A DNA stretch of 64,000 bases from positions 6,992,989-7,056,988 of the forward strand of contig CAIIXF020000006.1 of the NCBI GenBank assembly GCA_903813345.2, written 5' to 3'. Below are positions 20,261-34,300 of this stretch, in pieces (within the stretch, counting starts at the first letter, position 1; every line of letters begins with the position of its first letter). A program made the position numbers and the translations under genes. Source of the DNA: Owenia fusiformis (taxonomy: Eukaryota > Annelida > Polychaeta > Sabellida > Oweniidae). The notes beneath the pieces were generated by a model. It saw only the letters and a program-made list of their open reading frames with translations, was not told the origin of the DNA and did no database searches.

Positions 20261-23200
20261 TAAAAATATCAAACAGCAGTGCACTCGGTAGGCTAAGTCT
20301 GTCAAGTCAATTCGCTACTATATATCGGGGGAAATGTAGAACTTTGAAAGTTGGTAACCCTGCTAGGAACATTAGGTACCCGGTCACCCGGTTTTTTACA
20401 CAAACCCTTAATTTTCTTTCAATATTGAAAATTTCCATATACAATTCCTCCCAGTCTTATTAAAGGGAGTACATTTCCTGAAATATTGGAATAGCAATTA
20501 CAAAATCCACTTTTTGGATGATTTGTCCCAAACCTCGCCAATTGATTTTACTGATTTATTACTATTTTTTGTAGAAAAACTGATTTTTGACTTAAAAAAG
20601 CCTCTCTCTTTAACAAATTTTCCATGTTTTTCCTCTCAGATTGGCCAGATTCCATGGTTTATGCCCTGAGCCAAAAATGTCCATGCTGCACATACCTACC
20701 CAAATTATTTAGAGTGACCCCCCCAGGTTGACATACCATACCATTAGACATACCATACTTATGGCCATTTGCAAAGAGAGCTGAATGAAAATCAGACCCA
20801 CAAATAGCACACTATACAGCCCTTGAATCTCTCATAATGCCACAGACATTTAGATTTCTATGAAAAGTGGCATTGATGTCTTATGTTATCATTTTTAATT
20901 AGCAAAAATGAATGCAAATGTCTGGATATTTTTGTTCACTTCTTGAATAATTTCCCGAAAGAAAAGATCATTAGATAACCAGAATGTGAACTATTTGAAA
21001 AAAAATAATTCAAACATCTAGATCTCATTTGAACCATATTAAACTTAAGTCTTTAGTATGTTGTTTTGTGTGTGTAATATGTTTGCTTCGAATAAAGTAC
21101 ATTATTTTGTTATAGTAACATTATACAGCTTAGGTATCATTAAAACAGCTTTAAGTGCTGCAATCAAGTGATAGGATAGTGGTAACTAGAATCAGCTTAA
21201 AATAAACAAATGGCAATGTCACATTATGTGTTATTGAAGTCAATCTATGATCAATGACTTAACAGATTCAAACAAAAACATTTCAGGATCATTTAAGTTC
21301 ATATGTTAAGGTGAAAATCAACATGGCTGGCCTTCATCTATGTTTCAATTTATCTTTTTGTTTGTGATATATTGTATTTCCATTTGTATTGAATTATTTT
21401 GATATTCGATATGTAACTTATTATTTCACATTTTTTTGTATCATTTAATAGGAAACAGATTATGAGCAACAGTCCATATCTAAGTCACAAATGCTAGTAC
21501 AGGGTGTCCAAAAACAAGACCATTATAAGTTGTTTGATTCAATGATTTGATTTGAAAACTATGTTTATTCTGACTTTTCTTTTCTGACTGGATAAAAAGT
21601 GGAATTATATATGTAAAAGACTTAATAATGCACAACTGCCTGCTTGATATCAATTTAATGTATGAGAAGCTTGTCAACAAACAAAATTGGATTTCCTGGT
21701 GACATATTAAAATAAACAAGTTTATTTATTTATTTCTGAGTTTTACCAAGTACAAACTGCAATTAAATCAATAAAAACATAATTGACATACAAACTTCAA
21801 AATTTACAAATATCCCAAAAATATTTAAATTCAAATTTGACAATAAAATGATAGATTTCATCAGAAATCTAATTTTTTCTATGAAATTTTAAGAGTTAAA
21901 AAGGCAGAAAAATGGTGTATGTAAATGGAGAGTATACTTTTCAAATCAACTGGGATAACTTTTTTGAAACAAAGATAAAATGTAAAGAAACAAAAATTGC
22001 CAATTTTATCTACAAATTAATTAATAGAATTTTGGGTCTATATGGAATCTCCCTGACCTAGAAGTCACATTTTCAAAGAAGAATAAATTTTCAAAGTTGA
22101 AATGTTCAATGACGTAAATCAAGATTATTTCTTCTCGGACATAGTATATATTGAGCAGTTAAGTTCAAAATTAAATTATTCTGAAATTTTAAGGCAGAAA
22201 TTGCAAGAGTTAAGCATCTTTTCTTTAGTCGTTTTTAGGACACTCTGTTTATCTACATGTAGATACAAATATAATTTCTGGATATTTGTAAATACTGAAA
22301 CATTATCTGAAATCGGATAATATTATTATCCCCCTAGGCCTAAGCTATAGAAACCACAATGAATTAATTGTGTAATGTTTAAACAGATGCTCTCCTTGAC
22401 TCAAATAATAATTTTGTATTATTGCCAATATTTTCTCTGGCTCTTGAATTTCCATTTATTAAGTGATTATTTGTTTTCTGTGGCCGAGTGAAGTAATTCA
22501 AAAACCATTCAAAGGTGAACACTTTTAGGAATGAGAAAAAATGTTCAAGTTTGGGGTGTTCATTTTAGACGATGTACATGTAATGAAATACATTTTTGTA
22601 AAAATCTACAGTAAAGTAAACATTGGAATTATGACAAAAGGTTTCATTTCACTTTAAAGTATAACGGTAACTACATGTATGTCATTCGGCCTGTTTTTGG
22701 GACTTCTGTTAGGTATTTCAGAACCAGATGAGTCCAATAGCAGCTCATTACTCAGTAGTTGTCACATTTCATGAGGTCATCCGAAATCCTATGAAATTAA
22801 GAGTTTATGAAGTCCTGTCCTGTTGGGCTTTTAGTTCTTTGCAAAACTTTACAATTACATTTGCATATTAATTCTTTGTAAAGCATTAGCGACAAAAACA
22901 ATTGTTTAATATTGACTTAAGTTAATACACACTTAGAAAAACAAAAAATGGTAAGATGTCAATTCAAAAAGCAAAACAAACAATTGATTAAACTCCAGGC
23001 TACTGTTTATGATAAAAGGTCAATACTGTAAAATGTGATATTTGCTTACATGATAAATAAAGCTAGAATGTACAGATGCTCTGAATTCTGAAATTCACTT
23101 GTCGTTATTCTCATTTTCAATTTATCAATGACACCTAAAGACAAATTCCAAAGTAACCAATTCGTCATAGAGCATCTTAAGAAATTCAAAATCCTTCAAA

Positions 23201-24140
23201 ATTACTATAAATGCATGAATTTTTACAGTATGTTATTTTGCTCAATATGTGCATGAACCAAGTGTTTAAATTATAGTATTAATAAGTTACAACTCATTCT
23301 GTTCAGATCCCTTAAAGGTGGATTGGTTCTTATTGTATTTAAATATATTCTTATATCAGTTGGAGTTTCATTGCAATCAGTTCAGCGTCTTTAATATCTT
23401 AAATAGATGTCAAATAGGGACTAACGGCATAAGTATTTTTGGATATGTAATGACGTCAGAGTTGATCACTACTTGGGTAGGACATACTGAAAGCCTTCTA
23501 AATTTGTGTTTGTAGAATTTTATTATGGTCGGAGCAGGAGTCATACTACCTTATAAGGAAGACTGAGTAAAGTCATGTTGAAAGTAAGTCATATTACTTA
23601 TGTTATGATATGTCACATTTGAAGTGGGTCAGATTACTTAAATCCTGTGATCTTGTTAATGTTAAGATAGGAAGTCAAACTACTTTTCTTGCCATCTTGC
23701 CATTTCACAGTCTTGCCGTGTTACCAGATTTACTGAATTTGAAATTATTTGTCTCCCAATCATGTAAGATTTACAAAAAGTCAAACTGTTTAAATCATGT
23801 CATTTACTGAAAGTCAAATTACTTATTTTGTGATATTGTCAGATATTTTTACAGTAAGGCAAATTGTTTATATCTTGATATTGTCCCTCTTGAGGCAGTG
23901 ACATTATGTAAATGATGGAGTTTTCATTTGAGAGAGATACTTCAAGCAAAAGGTAATAACATTAAATCATCAATCATTTATTTTGCAACATAACAGGTTT
24001 TGTCTGGCTTGGTAGGTTGGTTTGTATTAATGGAAATTAATTTTATTGATTTTAAAATATCGTCGGTTAGTTTGCATTTGTAGACATTGCAAATATTTAA
24101 GCATACTTGAGGCTGTGTATATATATGTAAATGAAAACCT
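20261..24140. other. Gene-poor AT-rich interval
   Basis: No exon was recognised on either strand. A single ACAGGGTGTCCAAAA (about 21499) resembles one mariner/MITE terminus without a partner. Confidence 0.45.
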
Positions 24141-24144
24141 CTGT

Positions 24145-24420
24145 CTTAAGGAACTCCCACTCGTGAACACCACATGTGAACACATATCCCTCATACTAAG
24201 GAACACTCTTCATTTGATCCTATAGCTATCTGGTGAACACTTCTCTCATATGAACACCTTTGTATCTCTAGTAAATACTCCTCATATGGACACCTATCTC
24301 TCTCTTGTAAGTACCTCTTATGAACACCTCTCTGTCTACAGTGAACACCTTCCATATGGACACTATTGTAAGTGCCTCATATGAACACCTTTCTATCTCT
24401 TAGTTTAGGTTTGTTTTCCT
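24145..24420 (+). repeat. Degenerate TGAACACCTCTCT repeat array
   Basis: About a dozen imperfect copies of (T)GAACACCT followed by CTCATAT, TCTCTCT or similar. The motif is the interior motif of the TACAGTAAAACCTG element family (compare 41851-42022). Confidence 0.65.
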
Positions 24421-24463
24421 TATGACTGGTGTACTCTCTGCTACCATATATATCTTCTGCAGT

Positions 24464-24567
24464 CACTGGTGGATCCAGAAGTTAAGGGGGGCCAAATTTT
24501 GAGTCAGCCAAAACATTTAAGCTTAAACAAAGGGGGGGAGCATGGGCCCCATCCTGGATCTGCCAGT
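24464..24567. mobile_element. Short TIR element with CACTGGYRGATCCAG ends
   Basis: CACTGGTGGATCCAG at the left pairs with CTGGATCTGCCAGTG at the right (13 of 15). G-rich and C-rich interior flanks also mirror each other. It is about 104 bp and non-coding. Confidence 0.65.
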
Positions 24568-25585
24568 GCGCAGTGGTGCACAGGTATTTAAGGAAATACC
24601 ATTTTGACTTGAAACTCTTCATGTTGAAATTCAATGGACTGAACTTTTGTCTAAACTAGAAATTGAAACATGCTCTTGATACTTATTGAGTTATTTACCA
24701 ATGCTGGCGGATATTTCAATTGTGGTGAACACCTCAATCAACAAATATTTTCCGACATTGAATCCTATATTATCTAATAACTTCTTTCTGATGAATGACA
24801 TATATTCAGGTTATATGGAAACAGGTGTATTCGTCTTCATAATGCCTTACTATAGTGTATCTTGCATACATGCAGGTCAAGTCATTTACTGAAAGTTGAA
24901 ATAGTAAGCATTTATACCTTAAATCAATTATAAGTTGTCTAGATTGCTAAAGGTATAACAAAATCATCAAATGACCCAAATTACAGGTCAAAATAAGAGA
25001 AAAATAGATAAAATTCTCTGAAGGGCAGAATGAGACTTGCAATCAGGGAGTTTCTGGTTGACTGGAAGGTAATGTTAAACATATATTTAATCTAGGCCAG
25101 GATATCCTTTTGAAGTTTATGGTACATTGAATCGTTGGAAAGCTTATGATGGATAATCATGCTATTAGTTTGATTTAAGTCTAGAGCAATTAATTATGGC
25201 ATATATTGGCATAGGCCATTACGGGTATAGGCTGGGTCATACTACCCTGACCAAAACTCCATGCTTGGCATAGCCAAGGTGAGGGGGGGGGGTTTGTGAG
25301 TTCCTCACCTTCAAAATCTCAGCCAGGAAAATGCTTTAACTTTATAAGAAAAATCGCCATGTTTTTTTATTCAAAAAGGTTGAATAAAAATGAATCATCA
25401 TATATGTATACAGTTTCTATTCTTTGTACTAGTTTATTTAAGTTTGTAGAAACAATGCCTCCTTGCTAAGCAATCAGTGTAGATTAGATGTATACATTAT
25501 TGATATAATTGTTTTTTCCATCTGAAAAGCGAAGCAGTCTGTCCTTTATGATTACATTAAAAATTACTGCTGTAAAAATAGGATA

Positions 25586-25768
25586 TACAGTGAAACCTGT
25601 AATATGGAACACCTCTTGAAGTAGAAGACCTCTGTTAGTAGAACACTTTTCAGAATCCAAAGACCAACTGACTGAATGTCTAATAAACCTCTATAAGTAG
25701 AACACTTCCCAAATAGAACACTTTTTAGAGGTACTAAATATTTTCCACTTAAACAGGTTATACTTTAT
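25586..25768. mobile_element. TACAGTRAAACCTGT element (pogo/Tc1-like MITE), copy 1
   Basis: It starts TACAGTGAAACCTGTAATATGGAACACCTC and ends TTAAACAGGTTATACTTTATA, inverted termini bounded by TA. The interior has GTAGAACACTTTTCAGA, as in the copy at 61565. Confidence 0.6.
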
Positions 25769-27199
25769 ATCCAAAAAGCATTGCCTCTCAGGAATGATCA
25801 CAAATTAAAGCACATTTGGTTCCAATTCCCATTTCTTATGAATATTGATATTTATAATTCCAAATAGAATTCTATAAATTCAAATATAATTGTCATCACA
25901 TAAATGTTTGTTTGTTTATGTAATTTACACCATAAAAACATAAATTCAGTAAACTATAGTAGATTCTAAGTAGACTCCTCAAAGGGACATGCTCTGAATT
26001 TATTTACTTTTTGATACCAAGTTATTAATTTATTTACTTTTTAATACCAAGTTTTTTTGATTTAGATGTGATTTAGATATTAAAAATATATTGTTCTATA
26101 AATTATAATTGTCTGTATTCTACAAATTTAATGGGGAATTAGACCTTCTCTACCTCAATACTAATTGGACATCTACCCCTAACTCCACTCCATCTTTATA
26201 GTCTTTATTAATTCTGCAAAGATTCATCACTCCAAATGCTTCCTTCTATGACGACTCTTGTATTTATGAGGAAATTGGAAATGACTCTGCCCAGGCAGTA
26301 ATTAATAAAGGAAGGAAGGATTAAAGGAAATGCCGGAGAACTCAAGAGGGATATACATTATTATCAATCCCTCAGAGTCGGCTCTTCTGGAAAGGTCTAT
26401 CCTATCATCCATATTAATATGTACCTTCGTTAAATATTGATTGTATATAGTTGGACAATAGTAGATGTTTCATTGTCTCGTTGCATGTAAATAAACCTAG
26501 TTGTGGTAATAAACAATATTCTTCCTGTTCTAGGTCTATGCGATAAATCATGTTTTGCTCTTGCAGAATATTCAAAAATACAAATAAAATTTAGCATCAA
26601 ACAAATATAAAAAAAAATTATAAAACAAAATAATACAGCACGTACAAGACATCATTAAAGATAAACATGTAATTCCAAAATTAAATCAATAATGCAGTTG
26701 GACCTAAAACATACAAAACATCTGACAAACATTATAAAAAACAGGTAGACATTTTGGATAGAGGTAAACATTACCCAATCTTACTTACTTGTTGTTGCCG
26801 AGGAAGCTTATTATGTTCACTGAAATCAAATTATTATAACTGATAGACAAATGTCTGATGCTCTCTTGAAATATAGCATTTTATCTAATATTTCATTTTC
26901 TGTAATTAACCAGTGAGATTTGCAAGAGATTTCCAAGAAATACAAAAGAGAATGATAAATCTTCAAATGGAGTCTGGTATTAACATACTGTGGTATTCTA
27001 ATATTTTATTTTTTTAACCAGCGGGGATTTGCAAGTATGCATTTACATATTGCCGGTACTGCATTATTTACAACTGAGTAATGAGTTATTCAGTGATTAT
27101 TCAGCGATTGTGTAGATACGAATGTTAAGGAAGTAATCAGAGAATGTGGTTGATATTAAAGAACTACTTATTTTATTCAACAATCATATTTTAATCAAC

Positions 27200-27231
27200 C
27201 ATGGGCTTTCAACTAGAATTGAAAGCCCATG
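27200..27231. repeat. Perfect 13-bp-armed palindrome CATGGGCTTTCAA/TTGAAAGCCCATG
   Basis: Arms 27200-27212 and 27219-27231 are exact inverse complements with a 6-bp spacer. Related GGGCTTTCAA or TTGAAAGCCCA half-sites occur near 19265, 39687, 39919 and 47819. Confidence 0.8.
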
Positions 27232-28729
27232 AATCAACCTACAAAACATGCATATAACAAAAAAAATGTTAAAGCCAAAAAGCCCATCAATCTCTTTATT
27301 TGGCATAGTTTGTGTTGAATTAATGTATGAGGGTTGTCCCATAAGACATAAATTTATATATCATTAATTTAACAATTTAGAATAATCAGCATAATTTGTA
27401 CATCACACTTTAAAATATTTTGCCTCTCTTGTATGCTTTACCAAACATTAAATCATGCATATTTTTATAAAATATGTAGTTTTAGTTAGATACTGTAGCA
27501 GTTTTAGGAGTAGTTGTGACTTAAATATAATCATGTAATGATACAAGATGTCAATAAAAGTAAGTTAAATATATATTTTAGATCATTAAGAACTAAATGT
27601 GACTAGCTAAATTCAGGGTATTCCATCCTATGTTTGGGAAAGGGTAAAAATCATAATGCAATATCTTATTTATCATTTTAGAATCATCCCATGCAACTGT
27701 TGATTCAATATTCTAAACAAGATTAACTTTGGAGATTTCTGGTTATTAAAAGAATTGTAACATTGATCGATGATGACAATAACAAATTGCAGACCTTATG
27801 ATTTACGTGCAATTGATATTTCGCTCAGCAAAAAATGATGTAATTGTATAGAAGGTTTTAGATACTTGGTACTCAGAAGAAAATGAATTATATATTCTTT
27901 AGATCTAAAAAAGTAAAAAAGAATATAGAAAATGTTGAACCCTCCTAAATATAAGATTTATATTGTCTTAGTGCAAGTGAGATCTTAATGATCTGAAATG
28001 AATCCTTCTAGCTACATATTCTGATTGTACAAAGGCAAGATTATATCTTATTTTGTATAAAGAATGTAGACTGAAAGGCGGGCTCTTGTGAAATGACCTA
28101 GCAAAGAACTGAGTTTGTAAATTATAAATATGATGGTACCCAGATCAGTACAGGTGTATGACTTTAACATATAAAGTTCGTGCTACCTAGAATAAGGTCT
28201 TGAACATCTGAATATGATCATGGTATTACATTATGTTTACCACATTGCAGGATATAAGGGCAGTAAAATGCTGGTGAAACATATAACATTTGAATCGTTC
28301 AGTTTAAATCTAATGGCACCATATGCCGTTACAGATCAGCTGCCATCTTGCTTCAAAAGTTTCAGTTGCTTCAACTTCAGTGTTAAAACACCTTGGACAT
28401 TGAAGATGATCAGCTGCTATATTTCAAGAGGGATATTAGTATATGTGATATGGTACAAAAATTATTAAATAAGATTAATATATATTCAAGTATATTGAAA
28501 CATATTTTTTAAAAGGCTATTACAGTATCTTACAAAGACATGTGTAATAAAAAGATTAAATGCAAAATATTTATAGGTGAATAGGGATTCAATTTAATTT
28601 TAAACACAATGGTTCTTTTTCCATCCTATTAACTATTTATTAAGGTTCTTGAAAAATACAGTAAAGTAATTTAAAGTGCTGATTTGACATTTTTAGGAGA
28701 TATGTTTTATGATCCAAGCAAATACTAAG

Positions 28730-29763
28730 TACAGTAAAACCTGTCCGATGGAACACCCTTCTTTATAGAACACATGTCCACATGAAACAGTTTTCAAAAG
28801 AACCAAATATTTTTTCCATTGACTTACATTTTAACGGAATCTCTCTGTATGGAACACTTGCCAATTGGGAACAAATAACAGTCTTTTTAGGGCAAATTTT
28901 CAAAGTTCATCTCTTCACAGTCATGGATCATGGAAATTTGGCTACACTGTACATCCTATTGTTTTTAGAGATGTGAATTGCTTAGTCAATATCTGATTCT
29001 AAGGAGCTTGGACTAATATGAATGAGATAAGGATAATCCAATTGTTAACAGGATGGAACATCCCACCCATTATTAATTACCTCAATAACATAATCCGTTT
29101 GTTATTAGTTGCCATAACACTAATGCTTTTTTTCAAAGTTTGACTGCAACTGGCCAGTTGGGATAATCTAGGGATTGATACAATTGTAGATAATTGAAGA
29201 TAATAGAAATGCATTTGTGTCATGTTGAGCCAAATCTCTTAAATCTTTTAATGATCCAAACTAAAAAGTGCTATAAAACAGGGTGGATGAAACTTGAATT
29301 TCAGTTCTTAGCAACATCTTTCTATACATCACATCAATAATTCATCATCTAGACATCAACAGAGGCAGAATAAAAATGCTCATAACAATAAATATATGGT
29401 AATTAAACATTTTTATCCTATGCCAAGTAGAGTTTTAGGGAGATAAGTTGGTAAGATATATCCCGTATCCTGATTTTGAGGTTTCCATATCCTGAACCTC
29501 CATATCTCCCGCCATATCTCCCGCTCCAGGGCATATCTTCCCGCTTCGAAAAAAATTTGAAAAAATAGAAAAATTGAAAAAAAGAAAAAATGTGAAAAAA
29601 AATTAAAAAAAAGAAAATTATGGTCCCTCAGGTAGATATGCATATCTCCCTCTGGATAAACCCCATATCCAAAACCTCCCAGTACATAACCCTTATATAT
29701 GGAACACCTATCAACAGTTTTGTCCAGTCTGGGGAGTGTTCCTTGTTTGCAAGTTTTACTGTA
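28730..29763. mobile_element. TACAGTAAAACCTGT element, copy 2 (about 1 kb)
   Basis: It begins TACAGTAAAACCTGTCCGATGGAACACC and ends GGGGAGTGTTCCTTGTTTGCAAGTTTTACTGTA, matching inverted ends with TA borders. The interior holds repeated CATATCTCCCGC motifs (29440-29540). No transposase frame was seen. Confidence 0.5.
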
Positions 29764-29999
29764 TGATATTGTGGGTTGTACAAGGACAGAGCCAGCTTTC
29801 CTTCAGGCTTTAAGTTTTAGGGTTGATAAACCTTGTCAATGGAGCTCTATACTTAATATGTTGGTAATTTGAAACAAAGATGAATAATTTTTAAGAAAAA
29901 TTGTCACAGTTCCTCATATAGTGTACAAGAAATATAGACTGAAGAGCAGGGGTAATATCGTCGAATACACCCTGCATAGCTAGGCACAAAAGCTTTGAA

Positions 30000-30300
30000 C
30001 TCTTCACTCCCTTCGGTTTAGTAGCCCCGCCCCCATGACAGGTACCGGTGACAGTTTGGGTAATAAATCACCTTTGACCTACGCGCTGACCTTTCTTCCA
30101 CCAATCAGCGAGCTTGAAGAAACATACGCGAAATGCATTCTAATTAAATTTGCGCATGTCATTGGTCAATTCCAGGCTCAACGATGACGTCAGAAGGAAT
30201 GACCACATATAGAACGTCGGTCATATTTGGCCGAAGAACACTGATTGGCGCAGTGAGTTCACAGGTTTATTTAAGTTTGAAAGAGTGAAGATGAAGCTCT
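30000..30300 (+). promoter_or_regulatory. CpG-containing promoter-like region (GC box, CCAAT boxes, CRE)
   Basis: In an otherwise AT-rich, CpG-poor interval this patch carries a GC box (CCCCGCCCCC, 30025-30034), CCAAT (30101) and two inverted CCAAT boxes (ATTGG at 30161 and 30244). It also has a perfect CRE TGACGTCA (30185-30192), a TATA-like CACATATAG (about 30204) and many CpGs (ACGCG, TCGTCG, GCGCAG). The combination suggests a real polymerase II promoter. On the plus strand the nearest downstream gene is the PH-domain gene, whose first coding exon is 11 kb away with an in-frame stop before its ATG, consistent with a separate non-coding first exon here. That link is inference. Confidence 0.45.
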
Positions 30301-30728
30301 CTTTTAAGAAGTGAAGTCAAACGAATGCAAAGGGTAGTGAAATTTTGAGTTTGTTTACAGTTATACGAGGGGTGATCCAAAAGTCTTGGACGCCCTGCTC
30401 TAATTTTGTTGGTTTTTGATTAAATTACTTTAAACTTTCCAATAATAAAGACCAACAACCTAACTATTTTGTGAGTTAATTTCATGGAGAAATTATATAT
30501 TTGATGTAGTTTTCTAGATAGTTTTTAATAAAGGGACCCTGCCACCCGGAACGGTATACGCACATGACAACTTTCAGCCTTAAATGTTCCCGCCATTTCA
30601 CTTGTTTCACAAGTCTTGACCACTATCTTTCTTTAAATTTTGAATGTTAAACCATGTAAGTTTACTTCCTTTATTATTAGGCAATCAATTGATTGTGTTT
30701 TAAATATCATGTCATATATGAATGGCTG

Positions 30729-30861
30729 TGTAATGATCTGGACAGTACAAGTTCTAGCTTTAGAAGACCAAGTTGTATATTTGTAATCCCACACATGTAC
30801 AAGTAACATAATACCTCAAAGGCAGTTAGCAAGATGATACCAGAAACTGGATATCATTACA
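30729..30861 (-). repeat. Gypsy 3' LTR (133 bp)
   Basis: Partner of 35480-35612. It is preceded, in the element's orientation, by the polypurine tract at 30862-30872. Confidence 0.9.
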
Positions 30862-31305
30862 TCTCCCTTTTTCTAAAGAATGTAAAGGAATATATAAATA
30901 ATACAAATGATCGATCATAATAAAGACTTTTCTTAAACAATGATCTATGAATGATTGTACATTAATTCTATTCATAGCACACTAATAATCTACAAATTGT
31001 TGATGTTTAAACTGCACCCTATAATCACCTTTTATTCATACAATATTGTAAGTATCTTTAACCTTCTAAGTATCTCAGAAAAATGTTTCAAAGTTTGAAT
31101 GATTATAAAAAAGGCAATATAGATGTCACTAATTTCGAAAGCTTTATGTTACAATATAGATATCACTAGTTTCGAAAGTTTTATTAGATACACTCTCATT
31201 TTTTTAATATCTCATGTGATTTAAGTATCTTTGAAATCATCAAAGTGTCTTAATAACAAGTATCAAGTGACAAGTATCAATAACCAGTTAACTGATCAAA
31301 AGTGA

Positions 31306-34300
31306 TTAATTATAACAGAGTCTGTTAACTGGTTTTGACACTCTGCCAGACCTCCTTAATTCAGCAGCTGGATGCTCCACATCTATGTTTAATAAGGGAC
31401 TGAACCTGTTACTAGTTGGAACAGGTGATGGGTTGGTTGATTGGTTTGTTTCATGGGAATTTGGGGGACAAGGAGTGGGAGGTCTTGTTTGTATATCTAG
31501 GTCTTGACACATTATCTCATTAAATGGCTCCTTTGATGACAGGAGCTCTCTCCTATCCCTTCTAAAAAGTTTCCCTCCTTCTGTTTCTACCTTGTAAGAT
31601 CTGGAGGAAACTTTTGCGACAACTCTGGCTTTTACATCCCATTTATCTTTCGGGTTTCTTTTCAGTCTAACCGTCTGATTATTTTCTAACTCTGAAAGTT
31701 GCTTTGTGTTTTTGTCGTAATATTTTTTCTGCTTCTCCTTCTGCAGGGCTTTACTTTTCACTATATCGGTAAATCTATCGTTGGCCTGTATTGCAGATGG
31801 TAATCGAGTTCTTAATGGTCTCCCCATTAAGAGCTCTGCTGGTGACTTACCACACTCTAATGGGGCATTCCTGTATGCTAACAGGGCCAGATGTGGGTCA
31901 GTATTGCTGCGAATTGCTTTTTTCATCAGCCTTTTCACTATTTTGACCCCATTTTCTGCCTTTCCGTTACCCTGGCTATGGAAAGGACTACTGAATGACA
32001 AATCAAATTCATAGGTGTCTGCAAATTCCTTGAATTCTCTTGATTCAAACATAGTAGCATTATCAACTCTCACTTTCAAAGGAATTCCGAATCTTGCAAA
32101 TATTGACTTTATGTGACTGATTATTGTTTTTGCCTTTGTACTTGACAGATGAACACATTCTGGGTAGTTTGAGAAATAATCAGTCACTAAAAGATAGTCC
32201 TTATCAAAGAGCTTGAAAAGGTCTATTGCAACCTTTTCCCAGGGGCCTTTTGTTTTGTCTCCATTTATCAACGGCTGTTTTGCATTGTTGTACCTCAGCT
32301 CAAGACATGTTTCGCACTTTCCTATCATGTCTGAGATATCATTATTAATGCCTGGCCAGTATACTGATTTTCTAGCTATTCGCTTACACTTTTCTACTCC
32401 CAAGTGACCTTCATGGACCCTATTCAATATTTCCTTCCTCATACTTTTGGGGATAATTACTGTTTGCCCTTTCAAGAGAATATCATCCACTACAGTAATT
32501 TCATGTTTCATTTGGGAGTATATTTTCTCTGACCCCTTTTCCCAACCATTTCTTACATAGTCAATAATCTTGGATAATATGGGGTCTTTCTTTGTTTCTA
32601 TTTGGATTTTTCTCATTATGTTCTCTGAGACAGGTATTTCATTAAATATCATGTTCACTTGATTTTCTACCTGGATATCTAGTTTTGAAACTCTTGGTTC
32701 TGATCTTTTTGTTCTGAAACTTGCTCTACTGAGGGCGTCTGCTAGTACCAAGTTTTTTCCAGGGGTGTATATCATTGTATAATCATATTTCTGCAGTTTC
32801 ATGAACAACCTTTGTAACCTTGGGGTCATGTCATTTAAATTTTTCTGGGATATTGGTATCAAGGGCTTATGGTCTGTTTCAAGTTCAATTTTATCCATCC
32901 CATATATGTATTCATGAAATTTGTTACACCCTTCAACTAATCCCAAACATTCTTTTTCTATCTGGGCCCATCTTTTTTGACATTCTGTAAGGGATTTGCT
33001 ACCATAAGCCACTGGCTTCCAATCAGTACCATGCTGTTGCATAAGAACCATCCCTAATGAGTCCTTACTGGAATCTGTTGAAACTCTTGTTTTCCTTAGA
33101 GGGTCAAAATAGGCTAACACTGGGGATGAACTTATGACCTTTTTTATGTCTTGGAACTCTTGCTCATGATTGCTTTCCCATTTCCAGATAACTTGAGATT
33201 CTAAAAGCTTCCTCATGTGAGTAGTTCTTGCAGACAAATTAGGGATGAATTTTCCAGCGTAATTAATCACCCCAAATATTCTTTGAAGTCCAGTTTTGTC
33301 TTTTGGACTCTCTAAATTAGTGATTGTATCTATCCTACCTTCATCAAGTTGAACTCCATTTTGAGTTAGTTTCTCTCCCAAAAAGGTAATTTCTGATTCT
33401 CCAATTTGACATTTTCCTTTATTTAACTTGACATTGTATTTGACCAGTCTTTCCATGACCATTTTTAAGCGCATGTCATGCTCAGTTGCATTTTCTCCCC
33501 AGATTATCAGATCATCGATATATACTCGTACACCGTCTAGACCATCAACTACCTGTTCCATTGCCTTATGGAACACCTCTGGGCTACTAGATATACCTTG
33601 TGGGAGACGTTGGTAACAGTACCTGCCCCAAGGACTATTAAAGGTTGTGAGGGGTTGACTTTCAGGGTGGAGTTTAATTTGAAAAAAACCACTTGAAGCA
33701 TCCAACTTACTAAACACCTTTGCATTTTTCATCTCACTAATAATCAAATCCTTTTTTGGTATTGGGTAATGTTCCCTTTTGATTGACCTATTCAAATCTG
33801 TAGGATCTACACATAATCTTACATCACCATTTGATTTCTTTACAACTACCATGCTATTAACCCAATCAGTAGGGTCATTAATCTTTCTTATGATGCCTAA
33901 TGTTTCAAGTCTTGAAAGTTCACTGTGCACTTTACCTCTCATAGGCACTGATACATGCCTTGGGGCATGAATAACTGGTTGTGCATTTTCTTCCAAAGAT
34001 ATCTTGTATGTGAAAGGCATAGACTCAAACTTGCTAATTGAATTGAATGCACTTGGATAATCATTTATCAATTTATCCACCCTTGTGGCAGGTGATTTGC
34101 TATTGTGATGCATGTTACTTTCCCCAGGACTCTTCACATTAGGCATTTTCATTTCTTTGACCTCTTTTACAGGTGTATTATTATTGACAACCCAGACACG
34201 CTTCACAAGGCCCAATTTGTCACATGTTTTATCACAAAGCAACGAAATTCCGTTTTTTACAATGACAAAGTGGACCCTGTGACACTTGCCTTTTACTTGA

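Larger units (their letters stand above)
24568..28729. other. Gene-poor interval
   Basis: No convincing exon. AT-rich with short open frames lacking codon structure. It includes the palindrome at 27200-27231. Confidence 0.4.

Noticed and set aside
29413-29643. Phe-rich open frame on the minus strand
   Set aside because: It arises from A/T-rich low complexity (GAAAAAAATTG runs) inside a TACAGTAAAACC element.
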